Shown: one piece after another, positions 42,122 to 51,202 of the stretch
Numbering within the stretch: position 1 is the stretch's first letter
Layout: each line of letters begins with the position of its first letter
DNA from: Caldifarciminota bacterium
Lineage (GTDB): Bacteria; Hydrothermota; Tepidihabitantia; B3-TA06
Direction: 5' to 3'
Assembly: GCA_016934635.1 (NCBI GenBank)
Contig: JAFGSK010000056.1
Coordinates: 28,360-92,359, forward strand
DNA: 64,000 nt
Notes under the pieces: model-generated
What the model saw: only the letters and a program-made list of their open reading frames with translations
Told to the model about the DNA's origin: nothing
Database searches by the model: none
Program-made: the position numbers and the translations under genes

Positions 42122-43201
42122 ATGGCAAAAGGCAGTGAAAAACCGACGAAGGAGAATGGCGATCGAAAGAAGGCTTTAGATACCGCCATCAGTCAGATAC
42201 AGAAGCAGTTCGGCAAGGGTTCTATAATGCGTCTGGGTGAGCGACCTACAGGCATCGGGATTCAGGTAATACCTACAGGTTCCCTTACCCTGGATGCCGC
42301 TTTGGGCATAGGAGGATTCCCCAGGGGAAGGCTCATAGAGGTGTTCGGTCCTGAGGCCTCGGGAAAAACTACCATCGCTCTTCAGGCAGTTGCTAATGCC
42401 CAAAAGGCGGGAGGTCAGGCCGCGTTCATAGATACCGAGCACGCCCTTGACCCCATATACGCCCAGGCGCTAGGGGTCAACCTGGATGAGCTGCTCCTGT
42501 CACAGCCGGACGCAGGTGAGCAGGCCCTGGAGATTGCCGAGATTCTTACCCGCTCAGGCGGAATAGACGTGTTTGTTCTGGACTCGGTCGCAGCCCTTGC
42601 GCCGAGGGCGGAGATCGAAGGGGAGATGGGGGATGCCCATGTTGGCCTTCAGGCACGGCTCATGTCCCAGGCACTCAGAAAACTCACCGCAGTGATCTCA
42701 CGTTCCAACACCTGTGCGATATTCACCAACCAGATACGCATGAAGATCGGCGTGATGTGGGGTAACCCTGAGACCACGCCCGGAGGTCTGGCTCTGAAAT
42801 TCCACTCCTCGATTCGCCTGGATATCCGGCGCATCGCATCCATCAAGAAAGGCGAGGAAGTCCTGGGCAACCGAACCCGGATCAAAGTAGTTAAGAACAA
42901 GCTTGCACCGCCCTTCAAGATCGCCGAGTTCGATATCCTTTACGGCAAAGGGGTGAGTTACCTTGGCGAGTTGGTGGATAAGGGTGTCGACATGGGATTC
43001 GTTCAAAAGTCCGGGACCTGGTTTTCCTATGGAGAGGAACGCATGGGTCAGGGCCGAGACGCTGCAATTAGCTTTCTTGAGGAAAACTCTAAACAGAGGG
43101 ATAAACTGGAAGCCGAGGTTCGTGCCAAGCTTTTTACACCCGTAGTTGTAAACAAAGAGACAGTTCAGGAATCGGAGCTTAGCGAGGAGGAAGAGGGTTA
43201 G
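42122..43201 (+). CDS. recA: Recombinase RecA
   Basis: 359 residues. Walker [14 protein letters not shown] (76-88), [10 protein letters not shown], the [17 protein letters not shown] block, loop 2 [20 protein letters not shown] and an acidic C-terminal tail (SELSEEEEG) are all as expected. It catalyses strand exchange and activates the SOS response. SD AAAGGAGG upstream. I see no clear LexA-type box in the 115-bp gap after glmS. First gene of the recA-recX-alaS-DUF3108-scpB-DUF4416 run. Confidence 0.98.
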   Translation: MAKGSEKPTKENGDRKKALDTAISQIQKQFGKGSIMRLGERPTGIGIQVIPTGSLTLDAALGIGGFPRGRLIEVFGPEASGKTTIALQAVANAQKAGGQAAFIDTEHALDPIYAQALGVNLDELLLSQPDAGEQALEIAEILTRSGGIDVFVLDSVAALAPRAEIEGEMGDAHVGLQARLMSQALRKLTAVISRSNTCAIFTNQIRMKIGVMWGNPETTPGGLALKFHSSIRLDIRRIASIKKGEEVLGNRTRIKVVKNKLAPPFKIAEFDILYGKGVSYLGELVDKGVDMGFVQKSGTWFSYGEERMGQGRDAAISFLEENSKQRDKLEAEVRAKLFTPVVVNKETVQESELSEEEEG

Positions 43202-43210
43202 TGGCATTCC

Positions 43211-43672
43211 ATGAAATACCAGGACGATCATGCTCGACTCAGGGCCGCTGCATTGAGGCTTCTGCGTTTCAGGGAGAGAAGCGTGACCGAGATGCGGGAG
43301 CGGCTGTGCAGAAAAGGATTCTCGAGAGAAGCGATAGAGGTTGAGATTCAAACGCTCAAGGATGAAAAACTCCTCGATGACGAACGATTCACAGGTGTAT
43401 GGATACGGCATAAACTCACCATCTCGCACAAAGGTAAAAGGCTGCTTCGTGCGGAACTCGCAGCCAAAGGCATCGACGCTGAGATGTTTTCACGGGTATG
43501 GGCAGAACATGTTGAAATGGAGCGCGAGTCGGCAAGGGCGTGGGCACTTGCTCACCTCAAGGATACTAACCTTCTCGAATCCTACGAACGTCGGGGACGC
43601 ATCCGCCAGGGCCTTTACCGCAGAGGCTACTCCCAGGAAGCGATTGATGATGCGATGAAGGAGATAACTTGA
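43211..43672 (+). CDS. recX: RecX regulatory protein
   Basis: 153 residues with three RecX helical repeats: ALRLLRFRERSVTEMRERLC, VEIQTLKDEKLLDDERFTGV and the last GRIRQGLYRRGYSQEAIDDA. RecX caps and modulates RecA filaments. It starts 9 nt after recA, the usual arrangement. It overlaps alaS by 4 nt, and its AAGGAG near the end is the alaS SD. Confidence 0.92.
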   Translation: MKYQDDHARLRAAALRLLRFRERSVTEMRERLCRKGFSREAIEVEIQTLKDEKLLDDERFTGVWIRHKLTISHKGKRLLRAELAAKGIDAEMFSRVWAEHVEMERESARAWALAHLKDTNLLESYERRGRIRQGLYRRGYSQEAIDDAMKEIT

Positions 43673-46272
43673 AGTCGGCTGAGTTGCGGGAAGCGTTCCT
43701 TTCCTTCTTTACCGAGCGAGGACACACGCGCGTGGATTCCGCCCCGTTGGTGCCCAAGGCCGATCCGACAATCCTTTTTAACGTGGCGGGCATGGTGCAA
43801 TTCAAGCCGCTGTGGGTCGGCCTTCGCGAACCCCTGCCTTATACACGAGCGACATCCGTTCAGAAGTGTCTGCGTCTTGAAGACATAGACATTGTAGGCA
43901 CAGACGCGACCCACGACACCTTCTTCGAGATGCTGGGAAACTTCAGCTTCGGCGACTACCAGAAGGAGGAGGCCGTATGCTGGGCCTGGGAGTTCGTAAC
44001 GGGCGTGATGAAACTGGCCAAAGAGCGGCTCTGGGTCTCGGTTCACGAGCAAGACGAAGAGGCGGCTTCCATCTGGCGGGATGCTATAGGTTTACCGAAA
44101 GAGCGCGTTGTCTATCTGGGCGACGAGGATAACTTCTGGGGGCCTGCAGGAGGCAAGGGTGCTTGCGGTCCATGCTCCGAGATATTCTGGGATCTGAAGT
44201 GGAGAAAAGGCGACTGCGGACCCGGCCCGGGAAAAGATGATACGCGCTACACCGAGATATGGAATCTTGTATTTCCGCAGTTCGACCAGCAGGAAGACGG
44301 CTCTCGACCGCCGCTTAAATACAGGGGCGTAGATACCGGTGCAGGTCTTGAACGTATGGTTCTGGCCGCTCAGAACGTGGAGACCATCTTCCATACAGAT
44401 CTGTTCTACCCCTTGATGCAGGCGGCGGCAGACACCTTAAAGGTCAAGATCTCAACCGAAACCTGGGAGTACCTGGCCATAACCGCCGATCACGTTCGCG
44501 CCGCAACCTTCGTGATTGCCGAGGGAGTGCGCCCGTCCAACAAGGAGCAGGGGTACGTTATCCGCAGGGTGCTCAGGCGGGCCATAGGAGCGCTTTACCT
44601 CCTGGGCATCCGTGAGCCGCTCCTTTACCGTCTGGCAGGCCACGTGACCGAGCAGATGCGCCGCGTCTACCCTGAACTCGAGGAGCGCCGCGAGCAGGTG
44701 GCTTTGATGATCAAGGGCGAAGAGGAGCGATTCCTTAAAACCCTTGAGGCGGGGATGAGGCTGTTCGACGACGCCGCCCACTCAGGGAAGGTCTCAGGCT
44801 TCGACGCCTTCAAGCTGCACGACACCCACGGCTTTCCCATAGACTTGACAAAGTGGCTGGCCAGGCACAAGAGCGTCGAGATCGATCTTGAGGGATTCGA
44901 GAAGGCGATGGATGGGCAGAGGGAGAAATCGAGGAAGTCTGTGACAGTTGGACAAGGTACAAAGGCGACAGGGACGGGTGGATTCGTAAAGGAAAAATTC
45001 CAAGGTTATGACAACAATGAAATTGATACCCGAATCCTATATTTAAACCCGCCGGACAAAGAAGGAAAGGTTTTATTAGCTCTGAATGATTCTCCCTTCT
45101 ATGCCGAGGCCGGAGGACAGATTGCAGACACCGGAAAGATCATCGGTGAAGGTTTCGAGATAGAAATCCTTGGGGTAGAGTACAATAATGCTGGTGATAG
45201 AGTCAGTATCGGGAAATTTGTCAAGGGTAAATACTCTGAGGATTTGAAAGGAGCGGAAGTCCGCTCAATCGTAGACATCGACCGCCGGATGGAGATAGAA
45301 CGCGCGCATACCGCTACGCACCTTCTGCATGCTGCACTGCGTAAAATCCTGGGCGAGCACGTAAAGCAGGAAGGCTCGCTCGTTGAGCCGGGTCGTCTGC
45401 GTTTCGACTTCTACCATCCCTCGCCAATGACTCCTGAAGAAATTACCGAAGTCGAAAAGCAAGTTTATGGCTGGGTTATCGACAACAACGAATCCAGCCC
45501 CGAGGTAATGAGCAGGAAGGAAGCCGAGGCGCTCGGGGCTTTGGCATTCTTCGGCGAAAAGTACGGGGACGAGGTCCGAGTGATTCAAATCAGGGACAAG
45601 AAGACGGGCGAGCTAATCTCAGCCGAGCTGTGCGGCGGCACTCACCTGGAGCGCACCGGAGACATCGGGACGTTCCTCATCACATCAGAAACCGGGGTGG
45701 CCGCAGGTATCCGCCGGATAGAAGCCCTTGTCGGGAAGCGAGCGTTTGCCGAACTCTCACATATGCGCGAGATAATCGTCGAAACTGCACAGACCCTGGG
45801 TACGGACCGGGAAAAACTATCAAGGCGCGCAGAGGAGCTTAAGACCGAACTTTCAGCCGAAACCAAGGCCCGGGAGAAGTTGGCTCAGCGGTACGTAAAC
45901 AGCCTGGTTGAGGGGATTCTTGCTAGTTCCGAGACCCTCGGCGATGTCGAGTTCGTCGTAACTAAGGTCGAGGGTGTGTCGCGTGACGATATGCGGCTTC
46001 TGGCCGATTCCCTTAAGTCTCGCAGTAAAAAGATATGCGGACTTCTGACCGCGTCTGACAAGAATAAACGCATGGCTACGCTCTGCTTTTCATCCAAAGT
46101 AATTGCCAAGAGCTATCCTGCAGGTGAGATACTCAAACAGACTGCCCGGAAGCTTAAGGGCGGCGGCGGCGGGTCACCAACCCTGGCCGAGGGTTCGATC
46201 CCGGAAACGTCCCTTGACGATCTCAGGTCGGCATTCATGGATGTCGTCAGATCGCGAAAGAATGCAAAATGA
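43669..46272 (+). CDS. alaS: Alanyl-tRNA synthetase
   Basis: 867 residues. The N-terminal aminoacylation domain starts LREAFLSFFTERGHTRVDSA; the editing domain has HTATHLLHAALRKI and CGGTHLERTGDIG (zinc/His-Cys site); the C-terminal DHHA1 domain has the Gly-rich KLKGGGGGSPTLAEGS. Start is TTG 43669, overlapping the recX stop as TTGA with AAGGAG 5 nt upstream. recA-recX-alaS synteny is common in bacteria. Confidence 0.97.
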   Translation: MKSAELREAFLSFFTERGHTRVDSAPLVPKADPTILFNVAGMVQFKPLWVGLREPLPYTRATSVQKCLRLEDIDIVGTDATHDTFFEMLGNFSFGDYQKEEAVCWAWEFVTGVMKLAKERLWVSVHEQDEEAASIWRDAIGLPKERVVYLGDEDNFWGPAGGKGACGPCSEIFWDLKWRKGDCGPGPGKDDTRYTEIWNLVFPQFDQQEDGSRPPLKYRGVDTGAGLERMVLAAQNVETIFHTDLFYPLMQAAADTLKVKISTETWEYLAITADHVRAATFVIAEGVRPSNKEQGYVIRRVLRRAIGALYLLGIREPLLYRLAGHVTEQMRRVYPELEERREQVALMIKGEEERFLKTLEAGMRLFDDAAHSGKVSGFDAFKLHDTHGFPIDLTKWLARHKSVEIDLEGFEKAMDGQREKSRKSVTVGQGTKATGTGGFVKEKFQGYDNNEIDTRILYLNPPDKEGKVLLALNDSPFYAEAGGQIADTGKIIGEGFEIEILGVEYNNAGDRVSIGKFVKGKYSEDLKGAEVRSIVDIDRRMEIERAHTATHLLHAALRKILGEHVKQEGSLVEPGRLRFDFYHPSPMTPEEITEVEKQVYGWVIDNNESSPEVMSRKEAEALGALAFFGEKYGDEVRVIQIRDKKTGELISAELCGGTHLERTGDIGTFLITSETGVAAGIRRIEALVGKRAFAELSHMREIIVETAQTLGTDREKLSRRAEELKTELSAETKAREKLAQRYVNSLVEGILASSETLGDVEFVVTKVEGVSRDDMRLLADSLKSRSKKICGLLTASDKNKRMATLCFSSKVIAKSYPAGEILKQTARKLKGGGGGSPTLAEGSIPETSLDDLRSAFMDVVRSRKNAK

Positions 46273-46964
46273 GCGGCCTTCTTCTGCTCCTGCTCATGAG
46301 CGTCGGGTTCTCGGATCCAGGTATACCCGGGGATGAGAGCCTCGTTTATCTGGGGTACGATCAGGAAAACCAGACCTCACGGGAGATAATCCGCGAGACA
46401 CAAGATAAGGGTGATTACTACTACTCCGTGCACGAGCATCGCGATACCACCCGGATTGTCGTGAAGTGTAAGGTTCGCAAGCAAGACCTTTCGACCATCC
46501 AGGTGATAAAGAACCGGTCCGGACGGTTTCAACTGGGGATAGAGCAGGTTTCCGAGGGCATTCTCGTAAAGGACGGATTCAAGGACAAGCAGTCCAAGAC
46601 CAAACACTCCGGACATTTTTACGACCGGCACACCATGATGGAGGTCTTCAGGGGGTTTCCGTTTGATGACCCCGAGACCGTCGAGTTCCCCTTCTTTGAG
46701 GTTAACCTCGGGATTGTCGTAACCGGAACCTGTACCTACAGAGGTGTGTATAATGTCAAAACATCTCTGGGTGAGATAAGGTGCCACAAGCTCACCCTGG
46801 GGTTCAAGAGCAAATTAATTGATACAGCTTACAAGATGGTTATCTCAGGTCGAAGTTTCGACTTCTATTACGAGACCGAAGCCCCTCACCGTATGATCTA
46901 CTGGACGGACAACAAGGGAAGTTACATCAAACTCCTGCGTATAGAGAGCGAGAACGATGAGTGA
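46269..46964 (+). CDS. Exported DUF3108-like protein
   Basis: 231 residues. A signal peptide (LLLLLLMSVGFSDPG) precedes a beta-rich domain typical of the DUF3108 family, with the late CHKLTLGFKSKL, FDFYYETEAPHRMIYWTD and KLLRIES strands. Function is unknown; members are periplasmic or outer-membrane-associated. It overlaps alaS by 4 nt and scpB by 8 nt. Family assignment is by overall pattern and less certain than its neighbours. Confidence 0.6.
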   Translation: MSGLLLLLLMSVGFSDPGIPGDESLVYLGYDQENQTSREIIRETQDKGDYYYSVHEHRDTTRIVVKCKVRKQDLSTIQVIKNRSGRFQLGIEQVSEGILVKDGFKDKQSKTKHSGHFYDRHTMMEVFRGFPFDDPETVEFPFFEVNLGIVVTGTCTYRGVYNVKTSLGEIRCHKLTLGFKSKLIDTAYKMVISGRSFDFYYETEAPHRMIYWTDNKGSYIKLLRIESENDE

Positions 46965-47649
46965 ATCCTGGCAGATAATCGAAGCGCTGCTATTCGCTTC
47001 CCCGGACGTTGTCAGTACCGGTCAGCTGGCCAATGCCGCAGACCTTATGCCCTCGGAGGTGGAAGCCTGCATCAACAAGCTTAACTCCGACTACGAAGAG
47101 CAAGGAAGAGCCTATCACGTACGCCAGGTCGCGGGCGGCTGGCAGATGGTTACCCTTCCCCGGTTTGCGCCCTGGATTGCAAGACTTCTTAGCAAACGCA
47201 GGCGTGAGCGGTTATCCAAAGCCGCATTGGAAACCCTGGCCGTGATAGCCCACCGCCAGCCGATAAACAAGCCGGATGTAGACCAGACACGAGGTATAGA
47301 CTCCACCTATATCCTAACTACACTTACCGAAAGGGGTCTGGTTCGCATCAAAGGGCGCGACAAACGTGCCGGGCATCCTTACGTGTACGTCACTACACCC
47401 AAGTTCCTCGAGTTCTTCGGACTTTCATCCCTTGATGAACTGCCTGACATCGAAGAACCCGCGCTCAAGGAGGAGGATATACTTCCCATCGAGGACGATG
47501 AAGACCAAACAAGTCTCGATCTGGATACAGATACAGAAGCAAGGGAAGAAGAGAGTGTTAGTCCCGACGCATTAGCCGCCATAGGCTACCGTCTGGCTGA
47601 GGAAGATGAAGAAGGAGAGAATAAGGATAATGACGAGGAGGAAAAGTGA
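46957..47649 (+). CDS. scpB: Segregation and condensation protein B
   Basis: 230 residues. Two winged-helix domains: IIEALLFASPDVVSTGQLAN at the start and LETLAVIAHRQPINKPDVDQ followed by TRGID in the second. An acidic, low-complexity tail (about 175-230) follows. ScpB binds ScpA and the SMC head in the bacterial condensin. scpA is not in this window. Confidence 0.93.
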   Translation: MSESWQIIEALLFASPDVVSTGQLANAADLMPSEVEACINKLNSDYEEQGRAYHVRQVAGGWQMVTLPRFAPWIARLLSKRRRERLSKAALETLAVIAHRQPINKPDVDQTRGIDSTYILTTLTERGLVRIKGRDKRAGHPYVYVTTPKFLEFFGLSSLDELPDIEEPALKEEDILPIEDDEDQTSLDLDTDTEAREEESVSPDALAAIGYRLAEEDEEGENKDNDEEEK

Positions 47650-48173
47650 TCTTTCAACCGCAGGAACCCCAGGCACTCGTAATATGCGGATTACTCTCAG
47701 CGGACAGCAAGCTCCTGAAAGAGATAGAATCCACACTCGAAGGGATCTTCGGAAACGTGGTACTTCGCAGCGAGGTGGAGCCTTTCACCTGGACCGACTA
47801 CTACAACGCCGAGATGGGCGAAGGCATACTGCGTCGATGGGTTGTGTTCGGTAAGCCGGTGAACGTGCTTGAGGCCTGGAATCTCAAACTCAAGACGTGT
47901 GGTATCGAGGACAAGCTCCGAACGGATGATAAACGCCAGATCAATCTTGACCCGGGCTTCGTTCGTCACGACGGGTTGTGGCTGTTTTCTACTAAACCTG
48001 CAGGTCACCGCGCCTATCTTGCCGAAGGTGTGTGGATTGAACTAACCCTCAGGTTCCTGCGCGAACGCTGCGAGGAGATGCCCTGGACTTACCCTGACCA
48101 CCGGGACCCGGGCACACAGATATTCTTCTTGAAAGCGAGGGAACTCCTGAAGCAGCAGTTGAACGATGCTTAA
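47646..48173 (+). CDS. DUF4416 family protein
   Basis: 175 residues, GTG start overlapping scpB (GTGA). It has the DUF4416 signatures LVICGLLSADSKLLKEIE, PFTWTDYYNAEMGEGILRRW, INLDPGFV and the C-terminal MPWTYPDHRDPGTQIFF. The family is conserved but uncharacterised; some databases call it a GTP-binding protein without a visible P-loop. It ends the recA run. Confidence 0.85.
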   Translation: MIFQPQEPQALVICGLLSADSKLLKEIESTLEGIFGNVVLRSEVEPFTWTDYYNAEMGEGILRRWVVFGKPVNVLEAWNLKLKTCGIEDKLRTDDKRQINLDPGFVRHDGLWLFSTKPAGHRAYLAEGVWIELTLRFLRERCEEMPWTYPDHRDPGTQIFFLKARELLKQQLNDA

Positions 48174-48304
48174 ACTGCATTCCGATGATCCACCGTGCTT
48201 GCTTTTTGAACTACAAAGATTACAAAGGGGACTGAGTTTGAATACCCTATCCTTTCACTCTGCGCCCTCTGTGGAAAAAAAATCCCCCCCGAGTCATGTA
48301 AGTT

Positions 48305-48661
48305 ATGTTTGAGGTCGAGGTTACAGTACCTTTAAAGTTCAGGCACCATCTTGCCGGATTTGCAGACGAGTTCGCAAGGCCTCATGAGCACACCTGGGAC
48401 GTAACGGTTACCACCGCCACCGAATCCCTTGACCAGAGGGGCGTAAGCGTCGACTTCGTGAAGCTTAAGGAAAACCTGGCCAGATCGCTCGAACCTTTTC
48501 AGGGAAAGCTCCTGAATTCCATCCCACCGTTCGATGATACCCCTCCCACGGCCGAGGGCATCGCCCGATGGGTAGCCGACCTCATAGCTGAATCCTACCC
48601 CGGTCTGGTGCGTGCGGTGACCGTGGGCACGGACGAGGAGAGGGCGAGATATATACTGTAA
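48305..48661 (+). CDS. QueD/PTPS-like protein lacking catalytic residues
   Basis: 118 residues with the T-fold of 6-pyruvoyl/6-carboxytetrahydropterin synthases. The three zinc histidines appear kept (RHHLAG and HEHTWDV), as do SVDFVKLKENL and NSIPPFDDTPPTAEGIARWV. But the catalytic Cys before HxH is absent (FARPHEH), and the LDHxxLN block carrying the Asp-His pair reads PFQGKLLN. So it binds a pterin-like ligand at most by analogy and may catalyse a different step. No SD upstream. It stands apart from the recA run by 131 bp with no structure I can name. Confidence 0.7.
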   Translation: MFEVEVTVPLKFRHHLAGFADEFARPHEHTWDVTVTTATESLDQRGVSVDFVKLKENLARSLEPFQGKLLNSIPPFDDTPPTAEGIARWVADLIAESYPGLVRAVTVGTDEERARYIL

Positions 48662-48687
48662 TTTGAAATTGGACGTGAAAAAAGGGA

Positions 48688-49686
48688 CTAACTTTTCTTC
48701 TTGCCGTTCATCTTCTCTTCCCTGATCTCCTTTTCCAAGACCTTCAGGGGTTTCTTTTTCCTCGTTCTTTTGTTAAACAAGAAGGTGTAGCCTGTTTTGA
48801 TTTCGCCTTCAAGCTTTTCTAACTTGTGGAACATATCTTTATCCAAATCATAGAGCTTTTTGAAGTCCGTTTCTGTCTTATATGCGCCACACCAGCATTC
48901 AGTTGATGTCCCAATGGAATGTAAGATTGTTTTGGGAATACCGTTACTGTAGATGAAGGAATATACTTCCTCATCACTCCAATCAAAGATAGGACTGACA
49001 GATAGACAATTAAAACTGGGGTGATACCAGATTGGAATATATTGGCTTCTGATGAAAGACTCAGCAGCCCTTATTCCATCGAAGATTACTTTAGGTTTTT
49101 GTATCTTTGCTAGAAAATCCGCAACTGGTTTGATCTTCAATTCCCTGCAGCACCACCTCTTGCCAAAACTTGGAATGCCCCATTCTTTTGCCAAAGTAAA
49201 GAAATCCTTTTCAGGCTTGGCTATTTCTAGATTGACCCCCAAGTATTTACAAACCTTCTTAGCATATTTCTTGGTTTCAGGAAGACCGGCAGTTGTATCA
49301 ATAAAAAGCGCTGTGACTTCACGTCCAACAGATCGTGCAAGATCACGAAGATAATACAAGGTCGCAAGGCTGTCTTTGCCTCCGCTGAACAACACGAAGG
49401 ATTCTCTGGTTTCTAATAGGTGCTTTACATCATTCTTCTTGAGTGTGACCTGGGTTCGCACTTCATTAGCTTGCTCTTGCTCAAGTTCGCATACTTTCCT
49501 TACCTTACCCCACTTAATATGTAAAATGTAGAGAGGTTTCACAGTTGGTCCTTTGACCCACCTGGTGATAACCGTTCCCCATTCACCGCACATTGGGCAT
49601 CTTACCTTAAGTCCCTCAACCTTTGTACCTGCAAAGGCTTCTTCGACGGGGGTCCACCACCGGCTATTTTTGGGGGAACTGCTCAT
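48688..49686 (-). CDS. PAPS-reductase-superfamily protein (IbrA/DndC-like)
   Basis: 332 residues. N-terminal zinc-type CPMC (30-33), then a PP-loop ATP-pyrophosphatase domain SGGKDSLATL (101-110), WCCRELK (Cys179-180) and TECWCGAYK (Cys264, Cys266), a cysteine set that could hold an Fe-S cluster. A Lys-rich tail ends the protein. Enzymes of this superfamily activate or transfer sulfur, or act in DNA phosphorothioation (DndC); IbrA is paired with the ParB-like IbrB in enterobacterial islands. Here it is last in a four-gene cassette led by a ParB-like gene, with 23 nt overlap to the previous one. Confidence 0.78.
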   Translation of the reverse strand: MSSSPKNSRWWTPVEEAFAGTKVEGLKVRCPMCGEWGTVITRWVKGPTVKPLYILHIKWGKVRKVCELEQEQANEVRTQVTLKKNDVKHLLETRESFVLFSGGKDSLATLYYLRDLARSVGREVTALFIDTTAGLPETKKYAKKVCKYLGVNLEIAKPEKDFFTLAKEWGIPSFGKRWCCRELKIKPVADFLAKIQKPKVIFDGIRAAESFIRSQYIPIWYHPSFNCLSVSPIFDWSDEEVYSFIYSNGIPKTILHSIGTSTECWCGAYKTETDFKKLYDLDKDMFHKLEKLEGEIKTGYTFLFNKRTRKKKPLKVLEKEIREEKMNGKKKS

Positions 49687-50626
49687 GTATCCTTTCCACG
49701 GCTTTGATTATCCTTAGTCCTCTTCCTTTGAAATCTGGACAAGGCACTGGGGACACGATTTCTTCATCATCAAATGTTGATGTAGGGTCAAAAGCTAAAC
49801 CTTGATGCAGCAAACAATTCTTAACCAACTCCGCAGTTAGAGCGGTCCTAATGGTCTTGAAGTACTCTTTAATGAGAGGATCTTCTTCGAGTTCTCCAAC
49901 TATATCATCACAGGAAATTTTTAAATCCCCTATTTTTTTCATTGCCTCGTACGATTTTACAGCGGTGAAAGCTTCTTTCTCACATGCAAAAAAGAGTTTT
50001 CGCCAATCTAAGAAAACATCTTCTACTTGTTCCCTAAAATCACTCAAGGTATCTGCGTTCTTTACGGTTTTCAATATCCCTACGAACAATCTTCGAAGCA
50101 TTAAGTGTTTGAAAGGAAAGACTAGTTGTGTAGTTTCTAGTAGCTTTGCTATTATTTGTAACTCAAGCAAGATTATCGGAAAGCCTTTTGAAACGTAACT
50201 TTTAATACACTCGAAGGTATCTTTGCGGAGTTTAGTATAGACAACCAACACATATACATCTTTCTTCTCTATACCTGGTTCTGAACATAGACTTTCGTAA
50301 TGTCTGATTATAGGTTCTAATTCTTGGGTTAGCTGTTTAGGTCCTTCTTTTTGTGATGCTTCGATCAAAAGATAGAGACCATAGGCTTGTGCTATTGCGT
50401 CTGCTTTATTTTTTGCGGGTGCCATTGTTTTAACATAACTTTGCCAGGTCAAACGGTATTTCCTATTTGGGTCTTCATCATCCAATGAAAAGAAGGGTAA
50501 ATCCAAGGTACAACTCACCGCTTTAGCTATTAACTTCTCGAAGTGAGCAGACTGGAGGCATTTTTTGAACTGCCTCAGATATCTATCTAAATCCTTCAAG
50601 TTTCTGGAAATTTCGACAGGCTCCAT
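49664..50626 (-). CDS. Unrecognised 320-residue protein of the ParB/PAPS-reductase cassette
   Basis: No family recognised. It is mostly helical by composition, with an early segment KNKADAIAQAYGLYLLIEAS and a central hydrophobic strand-like region DVYVLVVYTKLRKDTFECIK to FPIILLELQIIAKLLE. I checked for PD-(D/E)XK spacing and did not find a convincing D-ExK pair. A C-terminal acidic loop and KGRGLRIIKAVERIHEQFP end the protein. It overlaps the PAPS-reductase-like gene by 23 nt and follows the second ParB-like gene by 12 nt. AT-rich codon use like the rest of the cassette. Confidence 0.65.
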   Translation of the reverse strand: MEPVEISRNLKDLDRYLRQFKKCLQSAHFEKLIAKAVSCTLDLPFFSLDDEDPNRKYRLTWQSYVKTMAPAKNKADAIAQAYGLYLLIEASQKEGPKQLTQELEPIIRHYESLCSEPGIEKKDVYVLVVYTKLRKDTFECIKSYVSKGFPIILLELQIIAKLLETTQLVFPFKHLMLRRLFVGILKTVKNADTLSDFREQVEDVFLDWRKLFFACEKEAFTAVKSYEAMKKIGDLKISCDDIVGELEEDPLIKEYFKTIRTALTAELVKNCLLHQGLAFDPTSTFDDEEIVSPVPCPDFKGRGLRIIKAVERIHEQFPQK

Positions 50627-50638
50627 ATCAGCAAACTC

Positions 50639-51202
50639 TCACTTTTTCTCTTTCGTTTTTTCTTCTAACCAATCCATAACAATTTTCTTAACCAACTCAG
50701 CAGGCGGTAGTTTCATCATTTTTGCGTATTTCACTAAAGCTCTGGAAACCTCATCATCGAAATCCATCACGAATACCCGGAATCCTTTTGCATCGAGTAT
50801 TATTTTTTTTGCATCCTCGGCCTGAGTACCCTTTTCTTTAATCAAACGCTTTATATCCCTTACGTCTTTTGAGGTGGAATTAACAATGGCCTCGGCCGCT
50901 TCTATTTGTTTTGACGCGTCACCTAAAGCGGCAATTTCCTTAGTAATGTCTACGCTATCGATTTTTCTTTCCCGTATCAAAATTTGCACTTTTTGAGGGA
51001 GCTTCAAAACAGTTAAAAATTGTCGAACCATTTCTGTCGATAGATCCGCTTTCTCAGCGACAATTTTCAGATCATGAATTTTAATAAGGAACTCAAATGC
51101 CTCAGCAACTAGTAGAAGGTCATCTGGTCTCTTTTTCCTATGCGTATTCGCGTAGACAATAGCCCAAGCGGTTTCTTCATCTTTTATCCTTTGTGGCCTC
51201 AT
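50639..51202 (-). CDS. ParB-HTH-like protein lacking the N-terminal domain
   Basis: 187 residues. The central part resembles the helix-turn-helix half of ParB/KorB (VAEKADLSTEMVRQFLTVLK and LPQKVQILIRERKID), without the GxRR/ENxxR N-domain. The last 45 residues (FRVFVMDFDDEVSRALVKYA to IVMDWLEEK) look like a ribbon-helix-helix domain, as does the end of the full ParB-like protein upstream. It overlaps that gene by 4 nt. Likely a DNA-binding partner or antagonist of the full-length protein (inference). Confidence 0.7.
   Translation of the reverse strand: MRPQRIKDEETAWAIVYANTHRKKRPDDLLLVAEAFEFLIKIHDLKIVAEKADLSTEMVRQFLTVLKLPQKVQILIRERKIDSVDITKEIAALGDASKQIEAAEAIVNSTSKDVRDIKRLIKEKGTQAEDAKKIILDAKGFRVFVMDFDDEVSRALVKYAKMMKLPPAELVKKIVMDWLEEKTKEKK

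Noticed and set aside
49664..50626. PD-(D/E)XK nuclease assignment for the 320-residue cassette protein
   Set aside because: A beta-rich hydrophobic core is present, but no properly spaced D and ExK could be found by eye.
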